Below, piece after piece: positions 34,506 through 43,184 of a stretch of 64,000 nt of DNA. Numbering within the stretch: position 1 is the stretch's first letter; each line of letters starts with the position of its first letter. The DNA is from Janthinobacterium sp. GW458P. Lineage in GTDB: Bacteria > Pseudomonadota > Gammaproteobacteria > Burkholderiales > Burkholderiaceae_D. The stretch spans positions 1-64,000 of the forward strand of contig NZ_NEGZ01000025.1 of the NCBI RefSeq assembly GCF_002127585.1. Direction: 5' to 3'. The notes under the pieces were generated by a model, which worked only from the letters and a program-made list of their open reading frames with translations, did not search any database and had not been told where the DNA came from. The translations under genes and the position numbers were made by a program.

Positions 34506-35498
34506 TCAATCCTCGTCCTCGTCCTCGTCGTCGGCCAGTTTGTCGAACACCTGCAGCTCACTCTTGCCGAGTCCGGTCATCACGAAGGGGTCGTCGGCAG
34601 GAAGGCGGCCCGTATCGACCAGCATGCGCAGCTTGCTCAAGCGCTCGCCCTGCGCCAGCGCTTGCGCCTGCGGATCGGCATCGGCTTGCCAGGCTTGCCC
34701 GATCGCGCGGGTGACGGACTCGGGGAACTCCCACAATTCGGCGATCCGCACCGACAAGATGCGCGCTTGCGCGAACACCTGGGCAATGAAGGCGTCCGAT
34801 TGCGGAAAGGCGTCGGGCGCATGCATCTGGTCGATCAGCCGGAAGGCCACCACCAGGCCGACATTGGCCATCAGTCCCGCTAGGTAGGCGTCGAAGGCGT
34901 TGGCCTGCAGCGCAGGCGCGACCAGGTTGGCCGCCAGCGCGCATTTCTCGGACTGGCGCCAGATCAGCGGCGCCGTGCGGATGGTCAGCCCGCCGCTCTG
35001 CATGCTGACGATGGGGCGGAAGGCGACGCGGGCCAGCAGCATGCGCATGCCGTTCTGCCCGAGCAGCATGATGGCGCCTTCCATGTTGTCGATCGACGGG
35101 CTGGCGTTGTAGCGCGAATGGTAGCAGGGCCGGTTCGCTTCGCGGTAGACCTCGGCGACCAGCAGCACGTCCTGGGACAGCTGGCGCGACAGCTGGGCCG
35201 CGCTCATGTTTTCATCTTGCAGGGTACGCATCAACTGCGGAATGATGGCCGGAATGCGCGGCACCAGCGCCGCGCCGGCGACCGGTTCACTGGCCAGGCG
35301 CGTCAATTCGTCCAGAATCTGCTGTTCGGCCTGCTTTGACGCCTGCGCCGAACCCGCGGCCGCCAGCCAGCGGTAGTAGACGGCATCGATTTCGGTGATG
35401 GTGGCTGGCTGCCGTGTCATCTCGGGCGCCGCCGCTGCCGTGAGGGGAGCCGGCTTGTTTTTGTCGCCGCCGTTCAGTAATTTTCCTATCCAACCCAT
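34506..35498 (-). CDS. HDOD-domain signalling protein
   Basis: The 330-residue protein has a HDOD domain (about 80-290): PRIPAIIPQLMRTLQDENMSAAQLSRQLSQD, NMEGAIMLLGQNGMRMLL and CALAANLVAP. HDOD proteins are non-catalytic relatives of HD phosphohydrolases that often work with c-di-GMP or stress signalling. The C-terminus is strongly acidic (DDEDEDED). Its neighbours give no further clue. Confidence 0.87.
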   Translation of the reverse strand: MGWIGKLLNGGDKNKPAPLTAAAAPEMTRQPATITEIDAVYYRWLAAAGSAQASKQAEQQILDELTRLASEPVAGAALVPRIPAIIPQLMRTLQDENMSAAQLSRQLSQDVLLVAEVYREANRPCYHSRYNASPSIDNMEGAIMLLGQNGMRMLLARVAFRPIVSMQSGGLTIRTAPLIWRQSEKCALAANLVAPALQANAFDAYLAGLMANVGLVVAFRLIDQMHAPDAFPQSDAFIAQVFAQARILSVRIAELWEFPESVTRAIGQAWQADADPQAQALAQGERLSKLRMLVDTGRLPADDPFVMTGLGKSELQVFDKLADDEDEDED

Positions 35499-35659
35499 TT
35501 TCTTCTTCCAGCCCTATGTGCATCACTATCGCGCAATCCGCTGCGCGATTTTACTTGATGACAGCAGCGCTGGTGCGGCTGGCGTGAGCGGCGTTGTTCA
35601 GCCGCCGCAAAGTGCTACAGTAGCACTCTCGCAGGTCCCCCTGCTTTGCAAGGTATATC

Positions 35660-36244
35660 ATGAGCAATATGCTGGCCCAGTACGTCACCAGCCAGGCGTA
35701 CAACAACGCCTGGGCCAACCACCGCCTGCTGAAGGCTTGCGGGCAGCTGACCCAGGCCGAGTTCCAGGCCACGCGCGTCAGTTTCTTCCCCACCATCGGC
35801 TACACCCTGAACCACATCCTCACATGCGACTGGTTTTATCTCGACGCGCTCGAGCGCGAGCTGCGCGGCGAAGCGCCCCACCCCGACTGCTATGTCTTTT
35901 TTGAAAAGGACGAGCCATTCGCCGACAGTGCGGCCCTGCACGCGGCGCAGCGCGCCTCGGATGCGCGCCTGATCGCCCATTGCCGCAGCCTGTGCGATGC
36001 GGACCTGGCGCGGCCCGTGACGATATTGCGCGACACGCCGCAAATCGACACGCGCCAGCGCCTGCTGGCGCATCTGTTCCAGCACCAGATTCACCACCGC
36101 GGGCAAGTCCACGCCATGCTGGCCGGCACGCGCATCGCGCCGCCCCAGCTCGACGAGTTCTATTGCGCCGGCGAAGCGGACGAGCGGGCGCAGGATTTTC
36201 TGGAGCTGGGATGGACGGAGGACGGCGTCTGGGCACCGCGCTGA
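35660..36244 (+). CDS. DinB-family protein
   Basis: The 194-residue protein is a DinB/YfiT-type four-helix bundle, with metal-binding His residues in LNHILTCDWFY and FQHQIHHRGQVHAML. Such enzymes include thiol-dependent transferases such as bacillithiol or mycothiol S-transferases, but substrates are rarely known. It ends one base before the convergent VOC gene. Confidence 0.87.
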   Translation: MSNMLAQYVTSQAYNNAWANHRLLKACGQLTQAEFQATRVSFFPTIGYTLNHILTCDWFYLDALERELRGEAPHPDCYVFFEKDEPFADSAALHAAQRASDARLIAHCRSLCDADLARPVTILRDTPQIDTRQRLLAHLFQHQIHHRGQVHAMLAGTRIAPPQLDEFYCAGEADERAQDFLELGWTEDGVWAPR

Positions 36245-36245
36245 A

Positions 36246-36638
36246 TCATTCTTCGGCGTGGCAGCAGACGCACAGCTTGTTGCCATCGAGGTCGCGGAAG
36301 TAGGCGCCATAGTAGTCGGCATGATAATGCGGCCGCAAGCCGGGCGGCCCCTCGCACACGGCGCCCAGCGCCAGCGCGGCCTGGTGGCAGCGGTCCACCT
36401 GGGCGCGGCTGGCCGCCAGCAAGGCCGTCATCTGGCCGTTGCCGGCAGTCGCCGGCAAGCCGTCGTGCGCTGCCGTCAGCACGAACAGGGGACGCGGCGC
36501 GCCCTGCGCCATCCAGCCAGCCCAGGGCCGGGCCGGGTCATGAAATTTTTCGATCAGGTCGAGTTCTCCCAGCAGAACCGCATAGAAGGCGTAGGCGCGG
36601 GGGAAATCGTTGGTGCCGAGGCAGAGATGGGACAGCAT
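36246..36638 (-). CDS. VOC/glyoxalase superfamily protein
   Basis: The 130-residue protein has the paired beta-alpha-beta-beta-beta units of the VOC fold: SHLCLGTNDFPRAYAFYAVLLG at the N-terminus, and YGAYFRDLDGNKLCVCCHA at the C-terminus. Possible metal ligands are His4 and the Asp/Glu at the end. It resembles YaeR/lactoylglutathione lyase-like proteins with unknown substrate. Confidence 0.82.
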   Translation of the reverse strand: MLSHLCLGTNDFPRAYAFYAVLLGELDLIEKFHDPARPWAGWMAQGAPRPLFVLTAAHDGLPATAGNGQMTALLAASRAQVDRCHQAALALGAVCEGPPGLRPHYHADYYGAYFRDLDGNKLCVCCHAEE

Positions 36639-36689
36639 GCTGCTCCTTCATGAATGCAAACGGGTGTGCGGCGAAGTGCGCGAGCTGAT

Positions 36690-36695
36690 TATAAT
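36690..36695 (+). promoter_or_regulatory. Perfect -10 hexamer before the GNAT gene
   Basis: TATAAT lies 26 bases before the ATG at 36722. No convincing -35 is seen at the right distance. Confidence 0.45.
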
Positions 36696-36721
36696 GGCGC
36701 ATCGCTACCCGACACCATCCC

Positions 36722-37264
36722 ATGCCAGACATCGACCGCCTCCAACTGTCCCCCCCGACCAGCGCCGACCTCCCCGGCTTGCTCGCCTTCGAGCTGGAAA
36801 ACCGCGCCTATTTTGAATCCTGGGTCACGGCCCGGGCGCCGTCCTACTACCACCAGGAAGCCATCGCCGCCGCCGTCGAGCAGGCGCAGCGCGAACGCGA
36901 GAAAGACACGGCACACCAGTACCTGGCCAAGCTGGACGGGCAAATCATCGGCAGGGTCAACCTGACGGCCGTCACGCGCCCGTATTTCAACAAGGCAACG
37001 CTCGGTTACCGTATCGGCGAACGCTTCGGCGGACGCGGCTACGCCACGCGCGTGGTCGCCCTGCTGCTGCAAGAGGCGTTCGGCGCACTCGAACTGTGGC
37101 GCCTGGAAGCGACGGCGCGGCCGCAAAACCTCGGCTCGATCGCCGTCATGCAACGCAACGGCTTTCACCAGTATGGCAAGTCGGCACAAGCCATGTTTTT
37201 CCAGAATGCATGGTCGGACTTGCTGTACTTTGAACGGCGCAAGGACCATGCCATGCTCGAGTAA
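36722..37264 (+). CDS. GNAT acetyltransferase, RimJ/RimL type
   Basis: The 180-residue protein follows the RimJ-type GNAT pattern: LQLSPPTSADLPGLLAFE, GRVNLTAV, LGYRIGERFGGRGYATRVVALLL (acetyl-CoA pyrophosphate loop) and RLEATARPQNLGSIAVMQRNGF. Members acetylate protein N-termini, or small amines and antibiotics. No direct partner is adjacent. Confidence 0.88.
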   Translation: MPDIDRLQLSPPTSADLPGLLAFELENRAYFESWVTARAPSYYHQEAIAAAVEQAQREREKDTAHQYLAKLDGQIIGRVNLTAVTRPYFNKATLGYRIGERFGGRGYATRVVALLLQEAFGALELWRLEATARPQNLGSIAVMQRNGFHQYGKSAQAMFFQNAWSDLLYFERRKDHAMLE

Positions 37265-37268
37265 AACC

Positions 37269-37347
37269 GAGCAATTGCTCTATTGAGCAGCCATGCTGCC
37301 CCTCGATGTTATAAGATAGGCAAATATGGCACGGCCTCCGCCGTGCC
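37269..37347 (+). promoter_or_regulatory. Promoter region of the oleate hydratase gene
   Basis: It contains a perfect palindrome GAGCAATTGCTC (37269-37280), a related inverted repeat GAGCAGC/GCTGCCC (37285-37301), an extended -10 TGTTATAAG (37307-37315) and, in the leader, a hairpin with arms GGCACGG and CCGTGCC (37328-37347). The repeats sit where a regulator would act on the promoter. Confidence 0.45.
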
Positions 37348-37396
37348 GCTTGCCAGCCTTTCGCGCACGCGACTGCGCACACATTCGGGGAAAAAC

Positions 37397-38971
37397 ATGA
37401 GTAATACAGACAAAAAAGCCTATCTGGTAGGCGGCGGCATCGGCTCGCTGGCCGCGGCGGCCTTCATGCTACGCGACGGCGGCATGCAAGGCAGCAATAT
37501 CAGCATCTTTGAAGCGGCGCCCGTGACCGGGGGCAGCCTCGACGGCGGTGGCAACGCCGAGGATGGCTACACGCTGCGCGGCGGGCGCATGCTGACCACC
37601 GACAATTATGAGTGCACCTGGGACTTGTTCAAGAGCATCCCCTCGCTCGAACATGCGGGCCTGAGCGTCTACGATGAAACCATCGCCTTCAACGAACGGC
37701 ACATTCCCCACTCGCGCGCGCGCCTGGTCGACCGCAACCGCTTCAAGGTCGATGTCAGCAGCATGGGCTTTTCCATGCAGGACAGGCTGGAACTGCTGAA
37801 GCTGACGGAAGCCGATGAAGACACCCTGGGCAGCAGCGCCATCACGGACTGGCTCTCGCCCGCATTCTTCGACACCAGCTTCTGGTACATGTGGGCCACC
37901 ACGTTCGCCTTCCAGCCCTGGCACAGCGCGGTCGAGTTCAAGCGCTATCTGCACCGCTTCATGCTGGAGTTTTCGCGCATCGAAACCCTGGCAGGGGTCA
38001 AGCGCACCGTCTACAACCAGTACGATTCGCTGGTGCGCCCCCTGGTCGCCTGGCTGCAGGAGCAAGGCGTGACCATCGTCATGGATTGCGCCGTCACGGA
38101 TATCACGCTGCAGGAGACCGACGGCCGCCTGACCGCCACCGCCCTGCACTGCCAGCGCCGCGGCCTGGCCGACGTGATTGCCGTTGCCGCCGGCGACCTG
38201 GTGTTCTTCCAGAATGCCTCGATGACGGATGCTTCCAGCTATGGCAGCATGCACAGCGCGCCGGCCAAGCGCACGAAGAACGACAGCCATGGCTGGCGCC
38301 TGTGGGAAAAGCTGGCCGAAGGCCGCCCGGAACTGGGCCGTCCCGCCGTCTTCAACAGCAGCATCCCGGAATCGTACTGGGCGTCGTACACGGTCACGCT
38401 GAAGGACAGCGCCTTCTTTGACAGGATGGAACAATTCACGGGCAACAGCGCGGGCACGGGCGGCCTCGTCACCTTCAAGGACAGCAACTGGTTCATGTCG
38501 GTGGTGCTGGCGCACCAGCCCCATTTCGCCGGCCAGCCCGCTGGCGTGCAAGTGTTCTGGGGCTACGCGCTGCACCCCGACCGCATCGGCAACTTCGTCG
38601 CCAAGCCCATGTCCGAATGCAGCGGCGAGGAGATCCTGCGCGAACTGTGCGGCCACCTGAACTTCGACCTGGACATCATGGCCACGGCCAACTGCATTCC
38701 CTGCCGCATGCCCTACATCACCAGCATGTTCATGCCACGCACGAAAAGCGACCGTCCGCTGCCCGTGCCGGCCAGCTGCGTCAACCTGGCCTTTGTCAGC
38801 CAATTCGTGGAAATCGCCGACGATGTCGTGTTTACCGTGGAATACTCGGTGCGCGCGGCGCAAACGGCCGTCTACCAGTTGCTCGGCGTACAGCGCGAGG
38901 TGCCGGCCATCCACGCGCACGACAAGTCATTGAAAGTCAAGCTGGACGCCGTCATCAAGGCCTTCAAATAG
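37397..38971 (+). CDS. ohyA: Oleate hydratase (myosin-cross-reactive antigen family)
   Basis: The 524-residue FAD enzyme adds water to the cis-9 double bond of unsaturated fatty acids to give 10-hydroxy acids. It has the N-terminal dinucleotide fold KAYLVGGGIGSLAAAAFMLRD, SIFEAAPVTGGSLDGGG, the conserved FAD/catalytic motif RGGRMLTTDNYECTWD, FAFQPWHSAVEFKRYL and the C-terminal FVEIADDVVFTVEYSVRAAQ. It is slightly shorter than Gram-positive members. The start at 37397 is chosen because an upstream in-frame extension runs into the promoter. It may detoxify host or environmental fatty acids. Confidence 0.93.
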   Translation: MSNTDKKAYLVGGGIGSLAAAAFMLRDGGMQGSNISIFEAAPVTGGSLDGGGNAEDGYTLRGGRMLTTDNYECTWDLFKSIPSLEHAGLSVYDETIAFNERHIPHSRARLVDRNRFKVDVSSMGFSMQDRLELLKLTEADEDTLGSSAITDWLSPAFFDTSFWYMWATTFAFQPWHSAVEFKRYLHRFMLEFSRIETLAGVKRTVYNQYDSLVRPLVAWLQEQGVTIVMDCAVTDITLQETDGRLTATALHCQRRGLADVIAVAAGDLVFFQNASMTDASSYGSMHSAPAKRTKNDSHGWRLWEKLAEGRPELGRPAVFNSSIPESYWASYTVTLKDSAFFDRMEQFTGNSAGTGGLVTFKDSNWFMSVVLAHQPHFAGQPAGVQVFWGYALHPDRIGNFVAKPMSECSGEEILRELCGHLNFDLDIMATANCIPCRMPYITSMFMPRTKSDRPLPVPASCVNLAFVSQFVEIADDVVFTVEYSVRAAQTAVYQLLGVQREVPAIHAHDKSLKVKLDAVIKAFK

Positions 38972-39097
38972 CCGCTTTGCCGGACAGCAATGCGCCTGTC
39001 CGGCAATCCGGCGCGACTTTGTCGCAGCGCAAAGCAGTGCGATATTGGACTGATAACGTCAAGGTACGGGAATCTTCCCTGCCTTGCAAAGTCCGAC

Positions 39098-39349
39098 ATG
39101 AAATTGCGTCAACGCCTGTTTGAACATGTGCTGCTGGTACTGGCATTGGCGCTCGCCATCTTTGCCGCCGCCATCGTGCTGGCGCGCATGACGCAATGGG
39201 CGGAAGTGCAGGAACTGCCCGCCTACCTGATACAGGGCATGCACCTGGTGGGCAAGATCCTGTTTTTCCTGGACGGCTGCATCGTCATCGCCGTCAGCAG
39301 CATCCTGGCCGCCCGGCTGTTCCGCATGCTCACCAAGGAGGATTTATGA
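39098..39349 (+). CDS. Small two-helix membrane protein, unknown
   Basis: The 83-residue protein has two hydrophobic segments (LLVLALALAIFAAAIVLA and ILFFLDGCIVIAVSSILAA) with a short loop between. No family is recognised. Its stop overlaps the start of the next small membrane protein as ATGA, so the pair is translationally coupled and probably works together. Confidence 0.65.
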   Translation: MKLRQRLFEHVLLVLALALAIFAAAIVLARMTQWAEVQELPAYLIQGMHLVGKILFFLDGCIVIAVSSILAARLFRMLTKEDL

Positions 39350-39591
39350 ACAACCTGCACTACCTGCTGACCCTGCGGCATCCGCGCCGCTTCTGGTGCA
39401 GCGCCATCGTCATTGCCGTGGCCTCGGCCATCGTGCTGGGCCCATGGCTCGACAGCATTCCATGGCTGGTGGCGATCCCCCTCGTGGCTGGCGGCCTGCT
39501 GGTGGCGCTGGGTGAACTGTGGGACGACATGCACGGCAAGCGCCTGCGAAACGGCGGCGACGATACGCATACGCCGTGCCGGCATCCGTGA
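39346..39591 (+). CDS. Small membrane protein, unknown, coupled to the preceding gene
   Basis: The 81-residue protein has two hydrophobic segments (FWCSAIVIAVASAIVLG and WLVAIPLVAGGLLVALG) and a charged tail. AAGGAGG precedes the ATG. No family is recognised. The following signal peptidase gene starts 187 bases later. Confidence 0.6.
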   Translation: MNNLHYLLTLRHPRRFWCSAIVIAVASAIVLGPWLDSIPWLVAIPLVAGGLLVALGELWDDMHGKRLRNGGDDTHTPCRHP

Positions 39592-39778
39592 AGCGGGAAC
39601 GGAAATGTTGAAACGCGAGTGATGTATGCACGCAACAGCGTTCCCGCCATTGCGCCCAGTCCCCTGATTTCTCACCGGATTTAAGACCGGCTTCAGCCTC
39701 GCCGTGCATCGTGGCATGGCGCCGGTACCGCTGGCGCGTTCCCCAACGATCACAGGCACTGGCCGAAAGCGAGACACG

Positions 39779-40450
39779 ATGAAAACATGGATGCGCGCCA
39801 ACAAAGGCTTTTTGATGTTTCTCCTGCTGTTCGGCGTGTTCCGCACGGCCGTGGCGGACTGGAATCCCATACCGTCGGCATCCATGCGCCCCAACCTGCT
39901 GGAAGGGGACGTGGTCTTCGTCAACCGCCTCGCCTTCAACCTGAAAGTGCCGCTGACCGATATCGTATTGCAACGCCTGGGCGAACCACAACGGGGCGAC
40001 ATCGTGACCTTTTCCTCGCCAAAAGACGGTACGCGCCTGATCAAGCGCATCATCGCCCTGCCCGGCGATACCGTGGAGATGCGCGAGGAACAACTGATCA
40101 TCAATGGCCAGCCTGCCCAGTACACGGCACTCGATACGGCGCCCGAAACCATTGCCCACGTGGGCCGGCTGACGGCGCAGCGCATCAGCGAACGCAACAG
40201 TACGGAACAGCACCGCATCCAGCTCTTGCCGCAGATCAAGGGCGCCGCACGCAGTTTTGCTCCCGTGACGGTGCCCGCCGACCATTTTTTGATGCTCGGC
40301 GATAACCGCGACAACAGCGCCGACTCGCGCTATTTCGGCTTCGTCCCACGGCAATTGCTGATCGGCAAGGCCGAGCGCATCCTCGTCTCGGCCAACGTCG
40401 AAGAGCATTGGCAGCCGCGGCTGCAGCGCTTCGGCATGAAACTGGAATAA
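39779..40450 (+). CDS. lepB: Signal peptidase I
   Basis: The 223-residue membrane protease cleaves signal peptides of exported proteins. It has one N-terminal membrane segment, the catalytic Ser35 in PSASMRP, Lys89 in LIKRIIALPGD, and box E GDNRDNSADSRYFG. The chain is shorter than the usual two-helix LepB, so this looks like a second, accessory enzyme. It is not near an lepA-rnc operon. Confidence 0.9.
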   Translation: MKTWMRANKGFLMFLLLFGVFRTAVADWNPIPSASMRPNLLEGDVVFVNRLAFNLKVPLTDIVLQRLGEPQRGDIVTFSSPKDGTRLIKRIIALPGDTVEMREEQLIINGQPAQYTALDTAPETIAHVGRLTAQRISERNSTEQHRIQLLPQIKGAARSFAPVTVPADHFLMLGDNRDNSADSRYFGFVPRQLLIGKAERILVSANVEEHWQPRLQRFGMKLE

Positions 40451-40537
40451 GAGCCTAGCTCAGTCGATGAATGCGGGGATAGGCGCTCAGCCCCGCCCCT
40501 GCGACGATGCCGTGCTTTTCGGTTAGCATGGCGCATC

Positions 40538-41401
40538 ATGCAAAACTTTTCTTCAGCCAGCCAGCGGCCCGCCAGCACGCATCACGTCCTCGATCAGCTG
40601 GCGCAATTCCTGCAGCGCCATCCGGACGTGCTGCTGCTGACAGGCGCCGGCATCAGCACGGCGTCCGGCATCCCCGATTACCGCGACGCGGACGGCGTGC
40701 GGCGCGGCAATGCCCCCGTGCAAGGACCGGATTTTCGCCGCCAGGAAGCCGTGCGCCGCCGCTACTGGGCACGCAGCATGGTGGGCTGGCCTACGCTGGC
40801 GCGGGCCGCGCCGAATCCGGGCCACCTGGCCATCGCGCAACTGGCGCAGCGGCGGCACATCGGCGCTCTGGTCACGCAAAACGTGGATGGCCTGCATCAG
40901 CAGGCAGGCAGCGGCGCCGTCACGGAGTTGCACGGCAGCATACATGGCGTGGTGTGCCTCGATTGCCGCGCCAGCCACACCCGACGCCTGATCCAGGACA
41001 TGCTGGAACACGACAATCCGCAGATGCTGGGCGCCACGGCCACGCCGGCGCCCGATGGCGACGCCCTGCTGGAGCCGTCCCGGCTGGCCACCTTCCACCT
41101 GCCCGTCTGTCCCCGCTGCGGCGGCACCCTGCAGCCGGACGTGGTGTTTTTCGGCGATGGCGTGCCCTCGGAGCGGGCCGCCGAAGCCGGGCGCAAGATG
41201 GCCGAGGCCAGCGCCCTGCTGGTGGTGGGCTCGTCCGTGATGGTGTATTCGAGCTTTCGCCTGTGCCGCATGGCGGCCGAGACGGGCAAGCCCGTGGCTG
41301 CCATCAACCTGGGCAAGACGCGCGCCGACCATCTGCTGGCGTTCAAGACGGAAGCGGCGGCACAGGACATCTTGCCCGCAATAGCGGCCATGCTGGGCTG
41401 A
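40538..41401 (+). CDS. NAD-dependent protein deacylase (sirtuin, class II type)
   Basis: The 287-residue sirtuin has GAGISTASGIPDYRD (36-50), TQNVDGLHQQAGS (113 on), catalytic His132 in ELHGS and the zinc cysteines Cys140 and Cys143 with CPRC later. NAD-binding GSSVMVYSSFRL is present. SIRT4-like (class II) members remove acyl groups from lysine. The ATG at 40538 fits the promoter spacing; no operon partner is seen. Confidence 0.9.
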   Translation: MQNFSSASQRPASTHHVLDQLAQFLQRHPDVLLLTGAGISTASGIPDYRDADGVRRGNAPVQGPDFRRQEAVRRRYWARSMVGWPTLARAAPNPGHLAIAQLAQRRHIGALVTQNVDGLHQQAGSGAVTELHGSIHGVVCLDCRASHTRRLIQDMLEHDNPQMLGATATPAPDGDALLEPSRLATFHLPVCPRCGGTLQPDVVFFGDGVPSERAAEAGRKMAEASALLVVGSSVMVYSSFRLCRMAAETGKPVAAINLGKTRADHLLAFKTEAAAQDILPAIAAMLG

Positions 41402-41457
41402 TACCGGCTCGGCGCTACGCCGCGCTCGCTATACTGTGGGATTGACGAGGAGAATTC

Positions 41458-42327
41458 ATGCTGGAACTGTTGAGTGAACACGCCTGTTTTGGCGGCGTAC
41501 AACGTTTTTATCGCCACGACGCGCAAGCCACCGGCTTGCCCATGCGTTTTTCGGCCTTCATTCCCGACACGGCGCCCGGCGCCACGGCCCTGAGCAAGCG
41601 TCCCGCCCTGTTTTACCTGGCGGGACTAACTTGCACGGAAGAAACTTTCATGATCAAGGGCGGCGCCCAGCGCGTGGCCGCCGAGGAAGGTCTGATCCTG
41701 ATCGCCCCCGACACCAGCCCCCGCGGCGCCAACATCGCGGGCGAGACGGATGCCTGGGATTTCGGCGCGGGCGCCGGCTTTTACGTGGACGCCACCGAAG
41801 CGCCGTGGAACAGCCACTACCGCATGTACAGCTACATCCTGGAATTGCGCGCGCTGCTGGAGCAGGAACTGGCTATCGATGCGCAACGCACGGGCATCTT
41901 TGGCCACTCGATGGGCGGCCATGGCGCGCTGGTGCTGGCCTTGCGCAATCCGGAACTGTTCCGCTCCGTCTCCGCCTTCGCCCCCATCGCCGCACCTAGC
42001 CAGTGTCCATGGGGCAAAAAAGCATTCACGGGCTACCTGGGCAGCGACGAAGCCAGCTGGCAGCCCTATGACGCAAGCGCGCTGATGCGTGGCCTGCAGG
42101 GCAAGCCGGCGCTATTTCCTGACGGCATCTTGATCGACCAGGGCCTGGCCGACAAGTTTTTACCGGAACAACTGTACCCCGAGGTGTTCGAGGCGGCCTG
42201 CCGCGACGCCGGCCAGCCCTTGCAGCTGCGCCGCCAGGCCGGCTATGACCACGGCTACTACTTCATCGCCACCTTCATGGAAGAGCATGTGCGCTTCCAT
42301 GCGAGGAATCTGCGCGCGCTGGCCTGA
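41458..42327 (+). CDS. fghA: S-formylglutathione hydrolase
   Basis: The 289-residue esterase hydrolyses S-formylglutathione to glutathione and formate in formaldehyde detoxification. It shows LFYLAGLTCTEETFMIKGGAQR, SPRGANIAGE, the nucleophile Ser151 in GHSMGGHGAL and the catalytic His region YDHGYYFIATFMEEH. Adjacent formaldehyde dehydrogenase is absent. GAGGAG precedes the ATG, and a TATACT -10-like element lies at 41430. Confidence 0.93.
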   Translation: MLELLSEHACFGGVQRFYRHDAQATGLPMRFSAFIPDTAPGATALSKRPALFYLAGLTCTEETFMIKGGAQRVAAEEGLILIAPDTSPRGANIAGETDAWDFGAGAGFYVDATEAPWNSHYRMYSYILELRALLEQELAIDAQRTGIFGHSMGGHGALVLALRNPELFRSVSAFAPIAAPSQCPWGKKAFTGYLGSDEASWQPYDASALMRGLQGKPALFPDGILIDQGLADKFLPEQLYPEVFEAACRDAGQPLQLRRQAGYDHGYYFIATFMEEHVRFHARNLRALA

Positions 42328-42345
42328 CGCCCTTGCCAGATTGAA

Positions 42346-43011
42346 CTACTGGGCCGAGCTCGTATGCCCGTTGAAATGGCGCATATACCAGTCCGTGGCC
42401 AGCAGGGCCGCCTGGTGGCGCGTGTCGGGGCCGCCAGGCGCGGCGATCTGTTCCAATTGTTTGTCGCAGCGCAAGGCGGCAAAGGCCATGCGGTTCAGGC
42501 CGGCCACGTCGGGATCGCGCCCGCCCACGATCAGCAGCGAAGGCACGCGCACGTTTTCCAGCGCCGCCTTGCCCGCCATTTCCACCTGGCCATCGCAAAC
42601 GGCCAGCGCGGCGATCTCGGCGCTGCGCCAGGCTGCCAGCTGCATCACCACGGCCGCGCTGGTGCCGTAGCCATACAGGCCGCAGGGCAGGCGCCGCGTG
42701 GTCGGGTCGACCTGCAGCCAGCCCAGGGCTTTTTCCAGCTGGCGCGCCAGCAGCACGATATCGCTGCGCACGAAATACGCATGGCCGTTGCTGCCGCCGC
42801 CAGGCTCGACACCGCCCTGGTCGAAGCGCAGGGTGGCGATGCCCGCTCGCAAGAAATCTTGCGAAGTGGCGTGGCTGGAGGCGTCCAGGTAGTCGCTGTC
42901 GGCGCGCGCGCCGTGGGCGAACAGGACGATGCCCACGGGCCGCTCGGGCATTTCAAGCACGCCGTCCATTTGAAGTTCATCGGCCGTAATGCTGACAAAT
43001 TGTTCTTGCAT
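42346..43011 (-). CDS. Alpha/beta hydrolase fold protein with degenerate active site
   Basis: The 221-residue protein follows the dienelactone-hydrolase-like fold (GIVLFAHGARADSD, LRFDQGGVEPGGG, SLLIVGGRDPDVAGLN). The expected nucleophile elbow G-x-S-x-G reads GYGTS (114-118), so Gly116 replaces Ser. The usual C-terminal catalytic His region is also not recognisable. It is probably a non-catalytic relative. Confidence 0.7.
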   Translation of the reverse strand: MQEQFVSITADELQMDGVLEMPERPVGIVLFAHGARADSDYLDASSHATSQDFLRAGIATLRFDQGGVEPGGGSNGHAYFVRSDIVLLARQLEKALGWLQVDPTTRRLPCGLYGYGTSAAVVMQLAAWRSAEIAALAVCDGQVEMAGKAALENVRVPSLLIVGGRDPDVAGLNRMAFAALRCDKQLEQIAAPGGPDTRHQAALLATDWYMRHFNGHTSSAQ

Positions 43012-43184
43012 GGCTGCCTCCGCTATCGAACTGGAATCGAGCTGACATCACGCTGAAATCACTCTGCAATTGCGCTGATCTTGCCGGGCCGGGCACAGCC
43101 TGCGCGCCCCGAGCGGCAAGCCTCAGTGTACCAGCCTGCGCCCGTTCACGCGCGGCGCACGTCAAATTTTGCCGCGCGCCGCCG

